A DNA stretch of 64,000 bases, taken from contig CAITWD010000036.1 in NCBI GenBank assembly GCA_903896045.1, positions 42,871 through 106,870 of the forward strand, read 5' to 3'. Of this stretch, positions 1 to 8,349 are shown in pieces; the stretch's first letter is position 1; the number at the start of each line of letters is the position of its first letter. Below the pieces are notes generated by a model. The model was not told the origin of the DNA and ran no database searches. It worked only from the letters and a program-made list of their open reading frames with translations. The position numbers and the translations under genes were made by a program. Source of the DNA: an uncultured Actinomycetes bacterium. Lineage in GTDB: Bacteria; Actinomycetota; Thermoleophilia; Miltoncostaeales; Miltoncostaeaceae.

Positions 1-2
1 CG

Positions 3-251
3 ACGCGTCCCACGATCGTGCCAAATCCAAAGGAAATCGCTCGCGTCATGGAAGTCTCGCTTGCCGAGATCCTCGCGATTGATGAGGGATTGCCCGCGAA
101 TGCCTCGGTTGCCGAACTGCGCTACCCCCTCGATGGCGAGGATGTGTGGGGAGCGACCGCACGTATTTTGCGCGCACTGTGCGCCCTCACCCGTGATGCG
201 ATCGATGATGGTACGGATCCCGGAGCTTGCGACAGGACATCCGGCCAGTGA
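3..251 (+). CDS. Nudix CoA pyrophosphatase, C-terminal fragment
   Basis: Open at the left window edge, so only about the last 82 codons are present and the Nudix box lies outside. The visible part carries a PNPKEIARVMEV segment followed by a W-G-A-T-A-R-I helix, the arrangement I know from the C-terminal end of CoA-diphosphatase type Nudix hydrolases (NudL family), which cut CoA into 4'-phosphopantetheine and 3',5'-ADP. The track ORF begins at an internal GTG at 18, but the frame runs through it to the window edge. Without the Nudix box the assignment is by similarity of the tail only. Confidence 0.6.
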   Translation, partial: TRPTIVPNPKEIARVMEVSLAEILAIDEGLPANASVAELRYPLDGEDVWGATARILRALCALTRDAIDDGTDPGACDRTSGQ

Positions 252-274
252 ATCCGGGCGATACCGCCGAAGAC

Positions 275-580
275 TTAAGGGTGCTGCGCGGGGCGCAACG
301 ATGCCCGCGACGGCAAATCCTGCGGTCCGGTTCCCGATTGCCCATCTGTGGCAAGTCGATCGAGACGGGCCAAATGCGCAGTCAACTCTGCCTGTCGGGT
401 ATGAGTCGACGGCAATATTGCGGCGTATTCTGCAACACGGCTGCGAATCTGGAGTGCGAAGTGCGGGGACGCAGCGCCGACGAGCATCGCAAGCTCGTCC
501 TCGGACGGAATTCCGTAGTTGTGCTCAAGTACGGTCACGGCCGAAAGGCTAGCAGGCCACACAACCGAAAAGCTTTTCAC
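275..580 (-). CDS. Small hypothetical protein
   Basis: A 101-codon ORF on the minus strand filling the gap between the Nudix gene and the plus-strand PafBC gene. The middle part reads as a regular helical protein (LVGAASPHFALQIRSRV, then a charged helix with HLARLDRLA). The track start is a GTG at 580 with no clear Shine-Dalgarno. A GTG at 538 would drop 14 residues of less protein-like sequence (ending WPASLSA) and may be the true start. I do not recognise a family and assign no function. The 580 start would leave only about 70 bases between divergent starts for both promoters. Confidence 0.45.
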   Translation of the reverse strand: MKSFSVVWPASLSAVTVLEHNYGIPSEDELAMLVGAASPHFALQIRSRVAEYAAILPSTHTRQAELTAHLARLDRLATDGQSGTGPQDLPSRASLRPAQHP

Positions 581-651
581 CGAAATGCCCCAGATTGCCC
601 CCGCTGGCGGGTATCATGCATCTCGATGTCACGCCCCTGGCCGGAGCCCCT

Positions 652-2739
652 ATGGCAATGAGGGACGACGACAAACTGGTTCGACAGCTGTCGCTCGTGG
701 CCTTTCTCATGTCCCAACAGCGACCTGTCACCGCCGACGAGATTCATGAATCTGTCGAAGGTTACGGCGGCATGAGCGATCAGGCCTTTTTGCGACGCTT
801 TTATGCGGATCGCGGAGAGATTGAGGCAATGGGCCTCAAGCTTGCCGTTGAACGGCCGACCGATGACCCGTTCCAGGGCGACCTATATGCGTTGCCACCA
901 GAGAACTACTATCTGCCGCAAATTGACTTTGACGAGCGCGAGCTTTCGGCACTGCACACCTGCCTCTATCTCCTTGAGGGTCAGTTTGCATATGCAGAGC
1001 CATTGCGCCTGGCACTCCAGCACCTCACTTTGGGTCGACCGAGCCCACTCGATGACCACGCAGCGCGCACGGTGTCGGTCAATCTGCTCGGGGGGGATTA
1101 CTCCCCTGAGGTCGCAACCCACCTTTCAAAGATCGAATCGGCGATCAGCCGCCGCAAGACCATCCGCTTTACCTATTACTCGATCGGCCGTGACGAACGC
1201 TCCGAGCGCGAGGTTGACCCCTATTCATTGTTGTACCTCGGTGGCAACTGGTACATGGTCGGCTTTTCCCACGAGCGGGAAGCGAGCCGTATTTTCCGTC
1301 TGTCGCGGATCGAGGGGCGGATCACCTTCAAAACCCGTGCAGAGCACGACTTTGCCGCCCCACGCAACTTTGATGTCTCACGGTACCGTGACCGCGCGCC
1401 CTGGCAGCTTGACGACGAGATGCACACGGCGACAATCGCCTTGTCTCCGGTAGTTGCGTGGTGGGTCGAGCAAATGTTCGGCACCTACGGAAGCTGCCAG
1501 CTCAAAAAAGATGGGTCTGGGCTCTTCACCACCGAGTACAGCTCGGCGAATGCCCTTTTGACGTGGGTGCTGAGCCTGGGAATGCATGCGGAGGTCATAG
1601 GGCCCGATGCGTTGCGCACAGCCGCACAGGAGGCGCTCACGCACGTCATTGACCGCCACACCGCACCGCACGCAATCGCGCCCCCGGTTCCCATCGACCC
1701 AGATGCCCCGGAGGTCGTGGCACCATCCCCGGATCGATCAAATGTCGCGCCCGACAAGGTTGTTCCCGCTGAGCGCTTTGCACGATTGCTCGCGCTGATG
1801 ACGCGGCTCCTTGCGGCATGCGGCGATGCCATGCACACAACGGTTCCCGTTGCCGAATTACGGACCGCGCTCAACATCGATCGCAAGGTGCTCGACGAAG
1901 ACCTCACCCTGCTCAACCTGATCAATTTTGGTGGTGGCTGCTATGCCCTCTACGCCAAGATTGAAGGTGACATCGTTGCGGTGACGCGTGAGACCTATGG
2001 CGACCACTTTGCACGCCCTGCCCGCCTCTCCCCGCTTGAGGCCAAAGCCTTGTTGTGGGCGCTTGAGTTCATCGGAGACCGCTTGCCCGTCGAAGCCGAC
2101 GACGCCCTGGTGTCGGCGCGCATGAAGGTTGAGCAAGCAATTGGTGCCGATAACTTGCCTGAGGTGGAAATCGGCCGCGTCCAAAATGCAAATGCTGAAG
2201 TTTCGGTCGCCATTAACCATGCACTTCGTGATGATCATATGCTCGAGATCGAATACTGGACCTCCGCACGTGGGGCACTCACGACACGCACGATTGAGCC
2301 CCATCTGCTCGTGAATGCCCGCGATGCCTGGTATCTGGTCGCGTTCTGCCATCAGGCGCAGGATCAGCGCACATTCCGCGTGGACAGGATCCGGAGCGCC
2401 ACTGTGCTTGCGACGCATTTCAGCCGGCGCGCAGACATTATGGCGGCAGGCCCCTACCTTCCCTTTGGAATCCGCAACGAGGGCGGCGGAGCGACCGCAC
2501 AAAGCGCCTCAGTGTGGTGCAGCGAATCGCTGTCACGCTGGGTCATCGAGGAACACCCGTCATGGGATCGTCATACCGATGGGTCCGTGGTTGTGGAAAT
2601 TCCCTACGCGAGCGAAGAGTGGATGGTCAAAGAGGTGCTTAAGCACCAAGGAGACGCCGTCCTGCTCGAGCCCGAATCACTGCGGGCGACGATTGCTGCG
2701 ATGGCGACCGAAATCGTCGCGCGCTACACCACGGCCTAA
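652..2739 (+). CDS. pafBC: Fused PafB-PafC-type WYL transcriptional regulator
   Basis: A 695-residue protein built of two similar halves. Each half has an N-terminal winged-helix region (about residues 5-60 and 375-425) and a WYL domain (GNWYMVGF near 196, AWYLVAF near 560, each followed by an R-x-F-R-x-x-R-I segment), then a C-terminal WCX-like extension. This is the layout of PafB and PafC, the actinobacterial activators of the LexA-independent DNA-damage response, here joined in one chain as known for Arthrobacter PafBC. The WYL domain is thought to sense single-stranded nucleic acid. ATG 652 is preferred over the track start at 595 because GGAG sits 5 bases upstream. Pup/proteasome genes, the usual neighbours, are not in the window. 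Confidence 0.85.
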   Translation: MAMRDDDKLVRQLSLVAFLMSQQRPVTADEIHESVEGYGGMSDQAFLRRFYADRGEIEAMGLKLAVERPTDDPFQGDLYALPPENYYLPQIDFDERELSALHTCLYLLEGQFAYAEPLRLALQHLTLGRPSPLDDHAARTVSVNLLGGDYSPEVATHLSKIESAISRRKTIRFTYYSIGRDERSEREVDPYSLLYLGGNWYMVGFSHEREASRIFRLSRIEGRITFKTRAEHDFAAPRNFDVSRYRDRAPWQLDDEMHTATIALSPVVAWWVEQMFGTYGSCQLKKDGSGLFTTEYSSANALLTWVLSLGMHAEVIGPDALRTAAQEALTHVIDRHTAPHAIAPPVPIDPDAPEVVAPSPDRSNVAPDKVVPAERFARLLALMTRLLAACGDAMHTTVPVAELRTALNIDRKVLDEDLTLLNLINFGGGCYALYAKIEGDIVAVTRETYGDHFARPARLSPLEAKALLWALEFIGDRLPVEADDALVSARMKVEQAIGADNLPEVEIGRVQNANAEVSVAINHALRDDHMLEIEYWTSARGALTTRTIEPHLLVNARDAWYLVAFCHQAQDQRTFRVDRIRSATVLATHFSRRADIMAAGPYLPFGIRNEGGGATAQSASVWCSESLSRWVIEEHPSWDRHTDGSVVVEIPYASEEWMVKEVLKHQGDAVLLEPESLRATIAAMATEIVARYTTA

Positions 2740-2763
2740 CGCCACACACCCCTGGAGGCATCA

Positions 2764-3087
2764 GTGCAGTTCGATCACGTTGCCCGCCAAGTGCCCGATA
2801 TTGCCGAAGCAATTGCGTGGTATCGCACAAATGTTCCCGGCACGGAAGTGGTGTATCAGGATGCAACTTGGGCACTCATTGACGCCGGTGGCGTCAACAT
2901 CGCCTTCGTCGTCGCGGACCAACATCCCAACCATCTCGCCTGGCGTGTCACGAACCAGGAACTCGAGCGTCAGGCTGCCGCACGGAGCGCGACAATCCAT
3001 CCGCACCGCGACGGCACGCGCAGCTTTTACATCGATGCTCCCGGCGGTGACGCGATTGAGATCATCGCCTACCCCGATGATCACTGA
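2764..3087 (+). CDS. VOC-family (glyoxalase/dioxygenase fold) protein
   Basis: A 107-residue single VOC module. It starts with the typical F-D-H-V-A-R-x-V-P-D-x-x-x-A-x-x-W-Y signature and ends with R-S-F-Y-I-D-A-P-G-G-D-A-I-E-I-I. The His near the N-terminus and the Glu near the C-terminus are the usual metal ligands of the fold. Members include glyoxalase I, extradiol dioxygenases and antibiotic-binding proteins, and the substrate here cannot be told. The GTG start has a GGAGG 6 bases upstream. The gene lies 24 bases after pafBC and is probably co-transcribed. Its 3' end overlaps convergent rnhB by 26 bases. Confidence 0.75.
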   Translation: MQFDHVARQVPDIAEAIAWYRTNVPGTEVVYQDATWALIDAGGVNIAFVVADQHPNHLAWRVTNQELERQAAARSATIHPHRDGTRSFYIDAPGGDAIEIIAYPDDH

Positions 3088-3766
3088 CGCCACGCACTCC
3101 CTCTGCAAGATGCATGGCATAGGCATCGCTGCGAAATGACATGCGATGCATGGGGGTTGGTCCGTAGCGTGCAATTGCCGCCCGATGCACAGCGGTCGCA
3201 TACCCCATGTGGGTGGCAAACCCATACTCGGGATACTGGGCGTCCAGACCGACCATGATGCGGTCGCGGGTGACCTTGGCAACAATCGAGGCTGCCGCAA
3301 TCGCAGCACTTTTCCCATCACCGCCGATGACGCGCTCATGTACACGGATACTGGCAACGGTAAACCCGTCTACTAACACCACCGCCTCCGCTGGAGACGA
3401 GAGTCCATCGACAGCTTGAGCCAGGATGCGCAGGTTGGTGGCATGCAACCCATCACGATCAATCGTCTCGGGTCCAGCGCTGACGATCACGACCTGCTGT
3501 GCGATCGCAAAGATCGACTGCGCCATCCGTGCCCGGATATGAGGCGCAACCTGCTTTGAGTCATTGAGTTCGCTGAGCTGGCGTCGCGCGACCCGCGACA
3601 TCCCCGGTACATCAAACAACACGCATGCAGCAACGATGGGCCCCGCGAGGCATCCACGACCTGCCTCGTCCGCCCCAGCGATAGCACGCGTGGTCCGACG
3701 ACGATCGTATGCAAACAGACGTGCTGCTGGCCGCCGTGACCCCGTACTACGGGTCACTGCCGCCAC
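3062..3766 (-). CDS. rnhB: Ribonuclease HII
   Basis: A 234-residue RNase HII that cleaves the RNA strand of RNA:DNA hybrids and nicks at single misincorporated ribonucleotides. The catalytic motif G-A-D-E-A-G-R-G is at residues 31-38, with the first two acidic ligands at D33 and E34. V-L-V-D-G-F, the DGKSAAIAAASIVAKVTRD stretch and G-Y-A-T follow in the expected order. The N-terminal 28 residues are Arg-rich and poorly conserved, so a later start is possible. The GTG start is 9 bases after the rplS stop. This position downstream of rplS is a common actinobacterial arrangement. Confidence 0.93.
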   Translation of the reverse strand: MAAVTRSTGSRRPAARLFAYDRRRTTRAIAGADEAGRGCLAGPIVAACVLFDVPGMSRVARRQLSELNDSKQVAPHIRARMAQSIFAIAQQVVIVSAGPETIDRDGLHATNLRILAQAVDGLSSPAEAVVLVDGFTVASIRVHERVIGGDGKSAAIAAASIVAKVTRDRIMVGLDAQYPEYGFATHMGYATAVHRAAIARYGPTPMHRMSFRSDAYAMHLAEGVRGVSDHRGRR

Positions 3767-3775
3767 CGACGCAGG

Positions 3776-4141
3776 TTAGGCCTTTGACGGCTGCGGAGTC
3801 CGCTGCTTCTCGCGAATACGGGCCTTCTTACCGACCTTGCCGCGGAGGTAATACAGCTTGGCGCGGCGCACATCGCCTTCCATGATCCGCTCAATGCGCT
3901 CGATCTTCGGCGAGTGGACGGGAAACATACGTTCCACGCCAACACCAAAGCTCTGCTTGCGGACAGTAAAGGTCTCGCGGCTGGTGGACCCTTGACGCTT
4001 AATGACTGTTCCCTCGAAGACCTGCACGCGCTGGCGCTGACCCTCGATCACCCGAAAGTGCACACGAACGGTGTCGCCCGGACGAAATTCGGGCAGGTCA
4101 TCTCTGAGCTGCATGCTCTCAATGCTCTCGATGACACTCAT
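3776..4141 (-). CDS. rplS: 50S ribosomal protein bL19
   Basis: bL19 sits at the 30S-50S interface. The track ORF (189 aa) includes about 68 spurious residues. The family begins at [12 protein letters not shown], an ATG at 4141 with GGAGG about 10 bases upstream, giving 121 residues, close to the usual 115. Landmarks are F-R-P-G-D-T-V-R-V, the G-T-V-I-K-R-Q-G segment, [10 protein letters not shown] and the final [14 protein letters not shown]. It follows trmD after 58 bases, the classic rpsP-rimM-trmD-rplS order. Confidence 0.96.
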   Translation of the reverse strand: MSVIESIESMQLRDDLPEFRPGDTVRVHFRVIEGQRQRVQVFEGTVIKRQGSTSRETFTVRKQSFGVGVERMFPVHSPKIERIERIMEGDVRRAKLYYLRGKVGKKARIREKQRTPQPSKA

Positions 4142-4199
4142 TCGTGGGTGACCTCCAGGTCGGGACAAAACGACGACGATCGTATCATGCCGCGGGCGG

Positions 4200-4874
4200 T
4201 TATAACGGATCCTCGACGAATCCCGCTCCAAGATGGTCCTCGCGCCATCGCGCAATCGCCGCGTGGTCGCCCGAGAGCAACACGCTCGGCACTGTGTGGC
4301 CAGCAAATTCGGCTGGACGGGTGTAGTGGGGATATTCCGTCCCACCCCCTAAACCGGGTGAAAATGATTCCTGATCGAGACTTGCCTGATTCCCCAGTGC
4401 ACCAGGCAGACGACGACCGACCGCATCAATGATTGCCATCGCGGGAATCTCACCCCCAGCGAGCACATACGGGCCAAGACAGATCGCGTCGTTGGCAAGC
4501 ACGGTATGCACCCGTTCATCAAAGCCTTCATAGCGCCCGCACAAGAGGGTCATCTCGTCGTACTGGGCAAGCTCCCGCACGACCGCATCGGTCAGCGGAC
4601 GACCACGTGGAGTCATCACGATCACCGGCCGGTGGGTGCGCACCTCGGCTGCAGGCATGCCGTAGACGCCCTCGAAGGCTGCAGCGACGACATCGACCCG
4701 CAGCACCATTCCTGGGCCGCCTCCGTACGGGCTGTCGTCAACCTGGCGACCGCTGAGCTGCGTGAAGTCGCGATAAGAGAAGGGGCGTATCCCTAGGTTC
4801 GTGTTCACCAAATGCCGAGGCTCTTGTAACCAGGCAAACCACTCAGGAAAGAGCGTAAAGACATCAATCTGCAT
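4200..4874 (-). CDS. trmD: tRNA (guanine-N1)-methyltransferase TrmD
   Basis: Methylates G37 next to the anticodon of tRNAs with S-adenosylmethionine and so prevents frameshifting. Family landmarks are F-T-L-F-P-E-W, the Y-G-G-G-P-G-M loop, [10 protein letters not shown] and Y-P-H-Y-T-R-P. The ATG at 4874 is preferred to the track ATG at 4880, because a GGGG lies 7 bases before it and [10 protein letters not shown] is the usual beginning. It then overlaps rimM by 11 bases. Two oddities stand out. The residue aligning with catalytic Asp169 of the E. coli enzyme is Glu (D-Q-E-S-F), with the partner Arg154 retained. The usual I-G-D-Y-V-L reads L-G-P-Y-V-L. Confidence 0.93.
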   Translation of the reverse strand: MQIDVFTLFPEWFAWLQEPRHLVNTNLGIRPFSYRDFTQLSGRQVDDSPYGGGPGMVLRVDVVAAAFEGVYGMPAAEVRTHRPVIVMTPRGRPLTDAVVRELAQYDEMTLLCGRYEGFDERVHTVLANDAICLGPYVLAGGEIPAMAIIDAVGRRLPGALGNQASLDQESFSPGLGGGTEYPHYTRPAEFAGHTVPSVLLSGDHAAIARWREDHLGAGFVEDPL

Positions 4875-5427
4875 CAGCATCCCCTGCTGTATCGGGGAGA
4901 TCAGGCATCTCGATCAGTCCCTCACGCACCTGGATTTTGCCCGCCGTAAGGTCGATCTCACGGACCGCATCATGGGTGAAGGGAAACAGAATGACTTCCC
5001 CGGCAGGCGGAGTGATCTCGAGAACATCATTTGCCGGGCGATTCAACACATCACGCACGATGCCGATTTCTGTCTCGCCCATCCAGACATGCACACCGAT
5101 GAGATCCCGCACATAAAAATCATCAGCTGCCTGCGGGGCGGGAAGTCGGTCGACCGCCACACGCAACGTGGCTCCACGCAGCTGATCAGCTTCCTCGCGA
5201 GATTGAATCTCCGCGAAGGTCACCAACATCTCAACTCCCGCATCATCACACGCCAGAAGCTCGCACTCACGCGTGCGCTCATCGCGATCAACGAGGGTCA
5301 CCCGCTCGCCGATGGTTAATGCACCCAGCGTGGGACCCGTGGCACGCACGCGCAGACGACCATGTATCCCGTGCGCCCGAATCACCGAACCAATGATGAC
5401 CGTGTCAGACACGGGACGTGGGTCCAC
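4864..5427 (-). CDS. rimM: Ribosome maturation factor RimM
   Basis: A 187-residue 30S assembly factor that binds uS19 and helps mature the 3' domain of 16S rRNA. It has an N-terminal RimM domain (G-S-V-I-R-A-H-G-I-H-G-R-L-R-V) and a C-terminal PRC-barrel (D-D-F-Y-V-R-D-L-I-G, then V-I-L-F-P-F-T). The GTG at 5427 is 6 bases after khpA, and a second in-frame GTG at 5412 is an alternative. The last codons overlap trmD. Its place between the KH-domain gene and trmD is canonical. Confidence 0.93.
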   Translation of the reverse strand: MDPRPVSDTVIIGSVIRAHGIHGRLRVRATGPTLGALTIGERVTLVDRDERTRECELLACDDAGVEMLVTFAEIQSREEADQLRGATLRVAVDRLPAPQAADDFYVRDLIGVHVWMGETEIGIVRDVLNRPANDVLEITPPAGEVILFPFTHDAVREIDLTAGKIQVREGLIEMPDLPDTAGDADAD

Positions 5428-5433
5428 GCGTCG

Positions 5434-5688
5434 TCAGTCGACGATCTCGAGGCTGACGCGCACTCCAGAGCGGGTTGCCGCCTCACGCACAATCAATCGC
5501 AATGCGCGCGCGATCCGTCCTCCACGACCAATCACTTGCCCCATATCTTCTGGTGCGACACGGAGCTCTAAGGCCACCGACTCACCGGTGGCATCCGCAT
5601 CGACACGGACCTGGTCGGGATGATCGACAAGGCCCTTGGCCAGGGCGGTGACCATTTCCACCAACCCTGCCACCGGTGCGTCGCTCAC
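5434..5688 (-). CDS. khpA: KH-domain RNA-binding protein KhpA (YlqC)
   Basis: An 84-residue single KH domain with the nucleic-acid-binding loop [12 protein letters not shown] near residue 52. KhpA binds many RNAs and, with KhpB, is implicated in cell elongation and division in Firmicutes. No khpB is in this window. The GTG start overlaps the rpsP stop as GTGA, so the two are translationally coupled. The rpsP-khpA-rimM order is widespread. Confidence 0.92.
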   Translation of the reverse strand: MSDAPVAGLVEMVTALAKGLVDHPDQVRVDADATGESVALELRVAPEDMGQVIGRGGRIARALRLIVREAATRSGVRVSLEIVD

Positions 5689-5927
5689 CCGCGGGCCTCA
5701 ACGATTTTGACCAACTTGCTCACCGCGTTGGATGTCTGTGCGCCGTTGTCGACCCAGTGCTTGACCCGGTCGAGATCGACTTCGACCATCGATGGGTTGG
5801 TTTGGGGGTTGTAACGACCGATTGTCTCGATGTTGCGCCCATCGCGTGGTGACCGAGAATCGGCGACAACGACACGATAGATGGGGTTCTTTTTGCTGCC
5901 CACACGGGCGAGCCGGATCTTGACCAC
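5685..5927 (-). CDS. rpsP: 30S ribosomal protein bS16
   Basis: An 80-residue bS16, needed for early 30S assembly. The signature V-K-I-R-L-A-R-x-G-x-K-K-x-P-x-Y-R-V-V-V-A-D is present, followed by [14 protein letters not shown]. The start is GTG at 5927 with AGGAG 5 bases upstream. It lies 16 bases after the ffh stop and begins the ribosomal/tRNA-modification part of the operon. Confidence 0.96.
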   Translation of the reverse strand: MVKIRLARVGSKKNPIYRVVVADSRSPRDGRNIETIGRYNPQTNPSMVEVDLDRVKHWVDNGAQTSNAVSKLVKIVEARG

Positions 5928-5943
5928 GTTGCTCCTTGCCTGT

Positions 5944-7263
5944 TTACATGCCGGGGATCGCGGGCATTCCGCCCTTGCCGATCCGTTTCATCATTTTGCG
6001 CATCTGCTTGAACTGTGCCAACAACTGATTCACTTCCTGCACAGATGTACCACTCCCCTGTGCAATTCGTGCACGACGGCTCCCATTAATCACCTCAGGT
6101 CGCCGCCGTTCTCCCGGCGTCATGCTGGAAATAATCGCTTCGAGCCGGTCAAGTTGGCGATCATCGATTTGAAGATCGCGCCCCTTTGTTGCATTACGAA
6201 GCCCCGGAACCATACCGAGCAACTGACCCACGGGACCCATCTTACGAATTTGACGCAGCTGATCCAGAAAATCCTCGAGCGTCATCCCGCCGCCCATGAT
6301 CTTCTTCTCGAGATCTTTCGCCGTGTCAATATCGACGTTTTCCTGGGCTTTTTCAATGAGGGTGAGCACATCACCCATGCCCAAAATTCGTGATGCCATG
6401 CGATCAGGGTGAAATGCCTCAAGCGCATCAATTTTTTCGCCGGTACCGACGAAAAAGATCGGACGACCCGTCACCGCGCGCACCGACAACGCCGCGCCGC
6501 CACGCGCATCACCGTCGAGCTTGGTCAGGATCACTCCATCAAACTGCACCGCTTCGTGAAATGCCACGGCAACGTCGACGGCGGTTTGACCAGTCATTGC
6601 ATCGAGTACCAGCACCACCGCGGTCGGACCAACCGCATCACGGACACCGACAAGCTCCGCCATCATCTGCTCATCGACAACCGTACGGCCGGCGGTATCG
6701 ACAATCACCATGTCGCGGACCGTGGCCTTGGCAGCCGCAATTCCACGTCGGGCAATACCGATCGCATCGGTGACACCATCCTCGCGGTGCACCGGAATTC
6801 CCAATTGTGCGCCCAGAACCGACAATTGCTCCGCCGCAGCAGGACGATGCACATCGCATGCGATGAGCATTGGTGCGCGCCCCTGCTGCTGATAAAAGCG
6901 GGCAAGCTTTGCGCTACAGGTGGTTTTACCTGAGCCCTGGAGGCCAGCCATCAGCACGATCGTCGGTGGCCGTGGCGAAATCGGCAGGCTGACGCTTGAG
7001 GAGCCCATGAGGCGGGAAAGTTCCTCATTGACGATCTTGACCACCATCTGATCTGGGGTCAGCGAGGTCGCGACCTCTTCCCCGCGCGCACGCTCACTAA
7101 TCGCGGTTGTCAGCTGCTTGACCACCGGCAAACTCACATCGGCCTCGAGCAGCGAAAGCCGGATCGCGCGCATCGCCTGATCGATGTCAGCATCAGTCAG
7201 CTTTCCGCGGCCGCGAAGACCAGAAAAGACGCCTTGGAGCTTTTCAGAAAGCGTGTCAAACAT
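5944..7263 (-). CDS. ffh: Signal recognition particle protein Ffh
   Basis: A 439-residue SRP54 GTPase that binds signal peptides on the ribosome and delivers them to FtsY. The order is an N domain, the G domain with G-L-Q-G-S-G-K-T-T near residue 110, D-T-A-G-R and [11 protein letters not shown], then a Met-rich M domain beginning [11 protein letters not shown] and ending in a K-Q-M-R-K-M-M-K basic helix. The ATG start has no rival. It lies 72 bases after ftsY, so both SRP GTPases are made from one region. The SRP RNA gene was not found here. Confidence 0.97.
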   Translation of the reverse strand: MFDTLSEKLQGVFSGLRGRGKLTDADIDQAMRAIRLSLLEADVSLPVVKQLTTAISERARGEEVATSLTPDQMVVKIVNEELSRLMGSSSVSLPISPRPPTIVLMAGLQGSGKTTCSAKLARFYQQQGRAPMLIACDVHRPAAAEQLSVLGAQLGIPVHREDGVTDAIGIARRGIAAAKATVRDMVIVDTAGRTVVDEQMMAELVGVRDAVGPTAVVLVLDAMTGQTAVDVAVAFHEAVQFDGVILTKLDGDARGGAALSVRAVTGRPIFFVGTGEKIDALEAFHPDRMASRILGMGDVLTLIEKAQENVDIDTAKDLEKKIMGGGMTLEDFLDQLRQIRKMGPVGQLLGMVPGLRNATKGRDLQIDDRQLDRLEAIISSMTPGERRRPEVINGSRRARIAQGSGTSVQEVNQLLAQFKQMRKMMKRIGKGGMPAIPGM

Positions 7264-7335
7264 GCGCGTCGCCTACCGTGTGTTCCTGGAACCGAGTAAG
7301 TCTAGCGGGGGACCTTGGGATCCGCGCCGCATCGC

Positions 7336-8349
7336 TCATGACGGTGAATGATCCGGCGAGAACAACGCTTGGGCATAGGCCTGCGCATTAAACGGCTGCA
7401 AGTCATCGAGCTGTTCGCCAACGCCGATCATTTTGACCGGGATACCGAGCTCTCGATTGATCGCGACGGCGATGCCACCCTTCGCCGACCCATCGAGCTT
7501 CGTGACAATCACTCCGGTCAACGGAACCGCTTGCCCGAACAGCCGTGCTTGGCTCAACCCGTTTTGCCCGGTCGTCGCATCCAGGACGAGCAGCGTTTCG
7601 TGTGGCGCATCGGGGTTCGCCTTCGAGAGCACCGCATGCACCTTACGAAGCTCTTCCATCAGATTGTGCTGGGTTTGCAAACGCCCAGCGGTATCGATGA
7701 GCACGACGTCTGCCTGGCGTGATACCCCTGAGGACACCGCATCAAAGGCAACTGCTCCAGGATCCGCGCCAGGGGCCTGCCGCACTAGATGCGCATCGGA
7801 ACGATCGGCCCAAATCGCGAGCTGATCGATTGCAGCGGCACGAAATGTGTCGGCGGCCCCGATCACTACCTTTTGATCCAGCTGATGGAGCCGATGGGCG
7901 AGCTTTCCAACAGTTGTGGTCTTGCCGCTGCCATTCACCCCAACCACCAAAATTACGGTTGGATCTGCGTGCAATGAAATCTTTGGCGGTGCTGGGGTCA
8001 TCTGACGAGTGACCGCAGCAACGAGACCCTTGGCGATCTCATTACGATTGACGATACGCCCCTGCATCGCTTCTGACCGCAATTCCTCAACCAAGGCAAG
8101 CGAGGCATCCATCCCACAGTCGGCACCAATGAGTGCCTCTTCCAGGTCATCCCAGGTCTCCTGGGTGATCAAACCCGGCGCAAAAATACCTGCAAGCTGA
8201 GGTGAAATCGTCTGGCTGGGCTTTGTCAGGCTCTCTTTAAGCCGAGAGAAAATGCCGCGCCGACGAACCTCTGGCTCAGGGACCGCCTCGCCGAGAGGAA
8301 GATCGAATAACTCGGCCCAACGACCGAGTTCGTCGACCTCGTCACTCAC
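7336..8349 (-). CDS. ftsY: SRP receptor FtsY
   Basis: A 337-residue SRP receptor GTPase that docks Ffh-ribosome complexes at the membrane. After a short acidic N-terminal stretch come the N domain and G domain with G-V-N-G-S-G-K-T-T-T-V-G-K-L-A, D-T-F-R-A-A-A, D-T-A-G-R-L-Q and T-K-L-D-G-S-A-K-G-G. The A domain is short (about 30 residues), with no N-terminal transmembrane segment. The GTG start overlaps the smc stop as GTGA. The smc-ftsY-ffh series is typical of actinobacteria and Firmicutes. Confidence 0.96.
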   Translation of the reverse strand: MSDEVDELGRWAELFDLPLGEAVPEPEVRRRGIFSRLKESLTKPSQTISPQLAGIFAPGLITQETWDDLEEALIGADCGMDASLALVEELRSEAMQGRIVNRNEIAKGLVAAVTRQMTPAPPKISLHADPTVILVVGVNGSGKTTTVGKLAHRLHQLDQKVVIGAADTFRAAAIDQLAIWADRSDAHLVRQAPGADPGAVAFDAVSSGVSRQADVVLIDTAGRLQTQHNLMEELRKVHAVLSKANPDAPHETLLVLDATTGQNGLSQARLFGQAVPLTGVIVTKLDGSAKGGIAVAINRELGIPVKMIGVGEQLDDLQPFNAQAYAQALFSPDHSPS

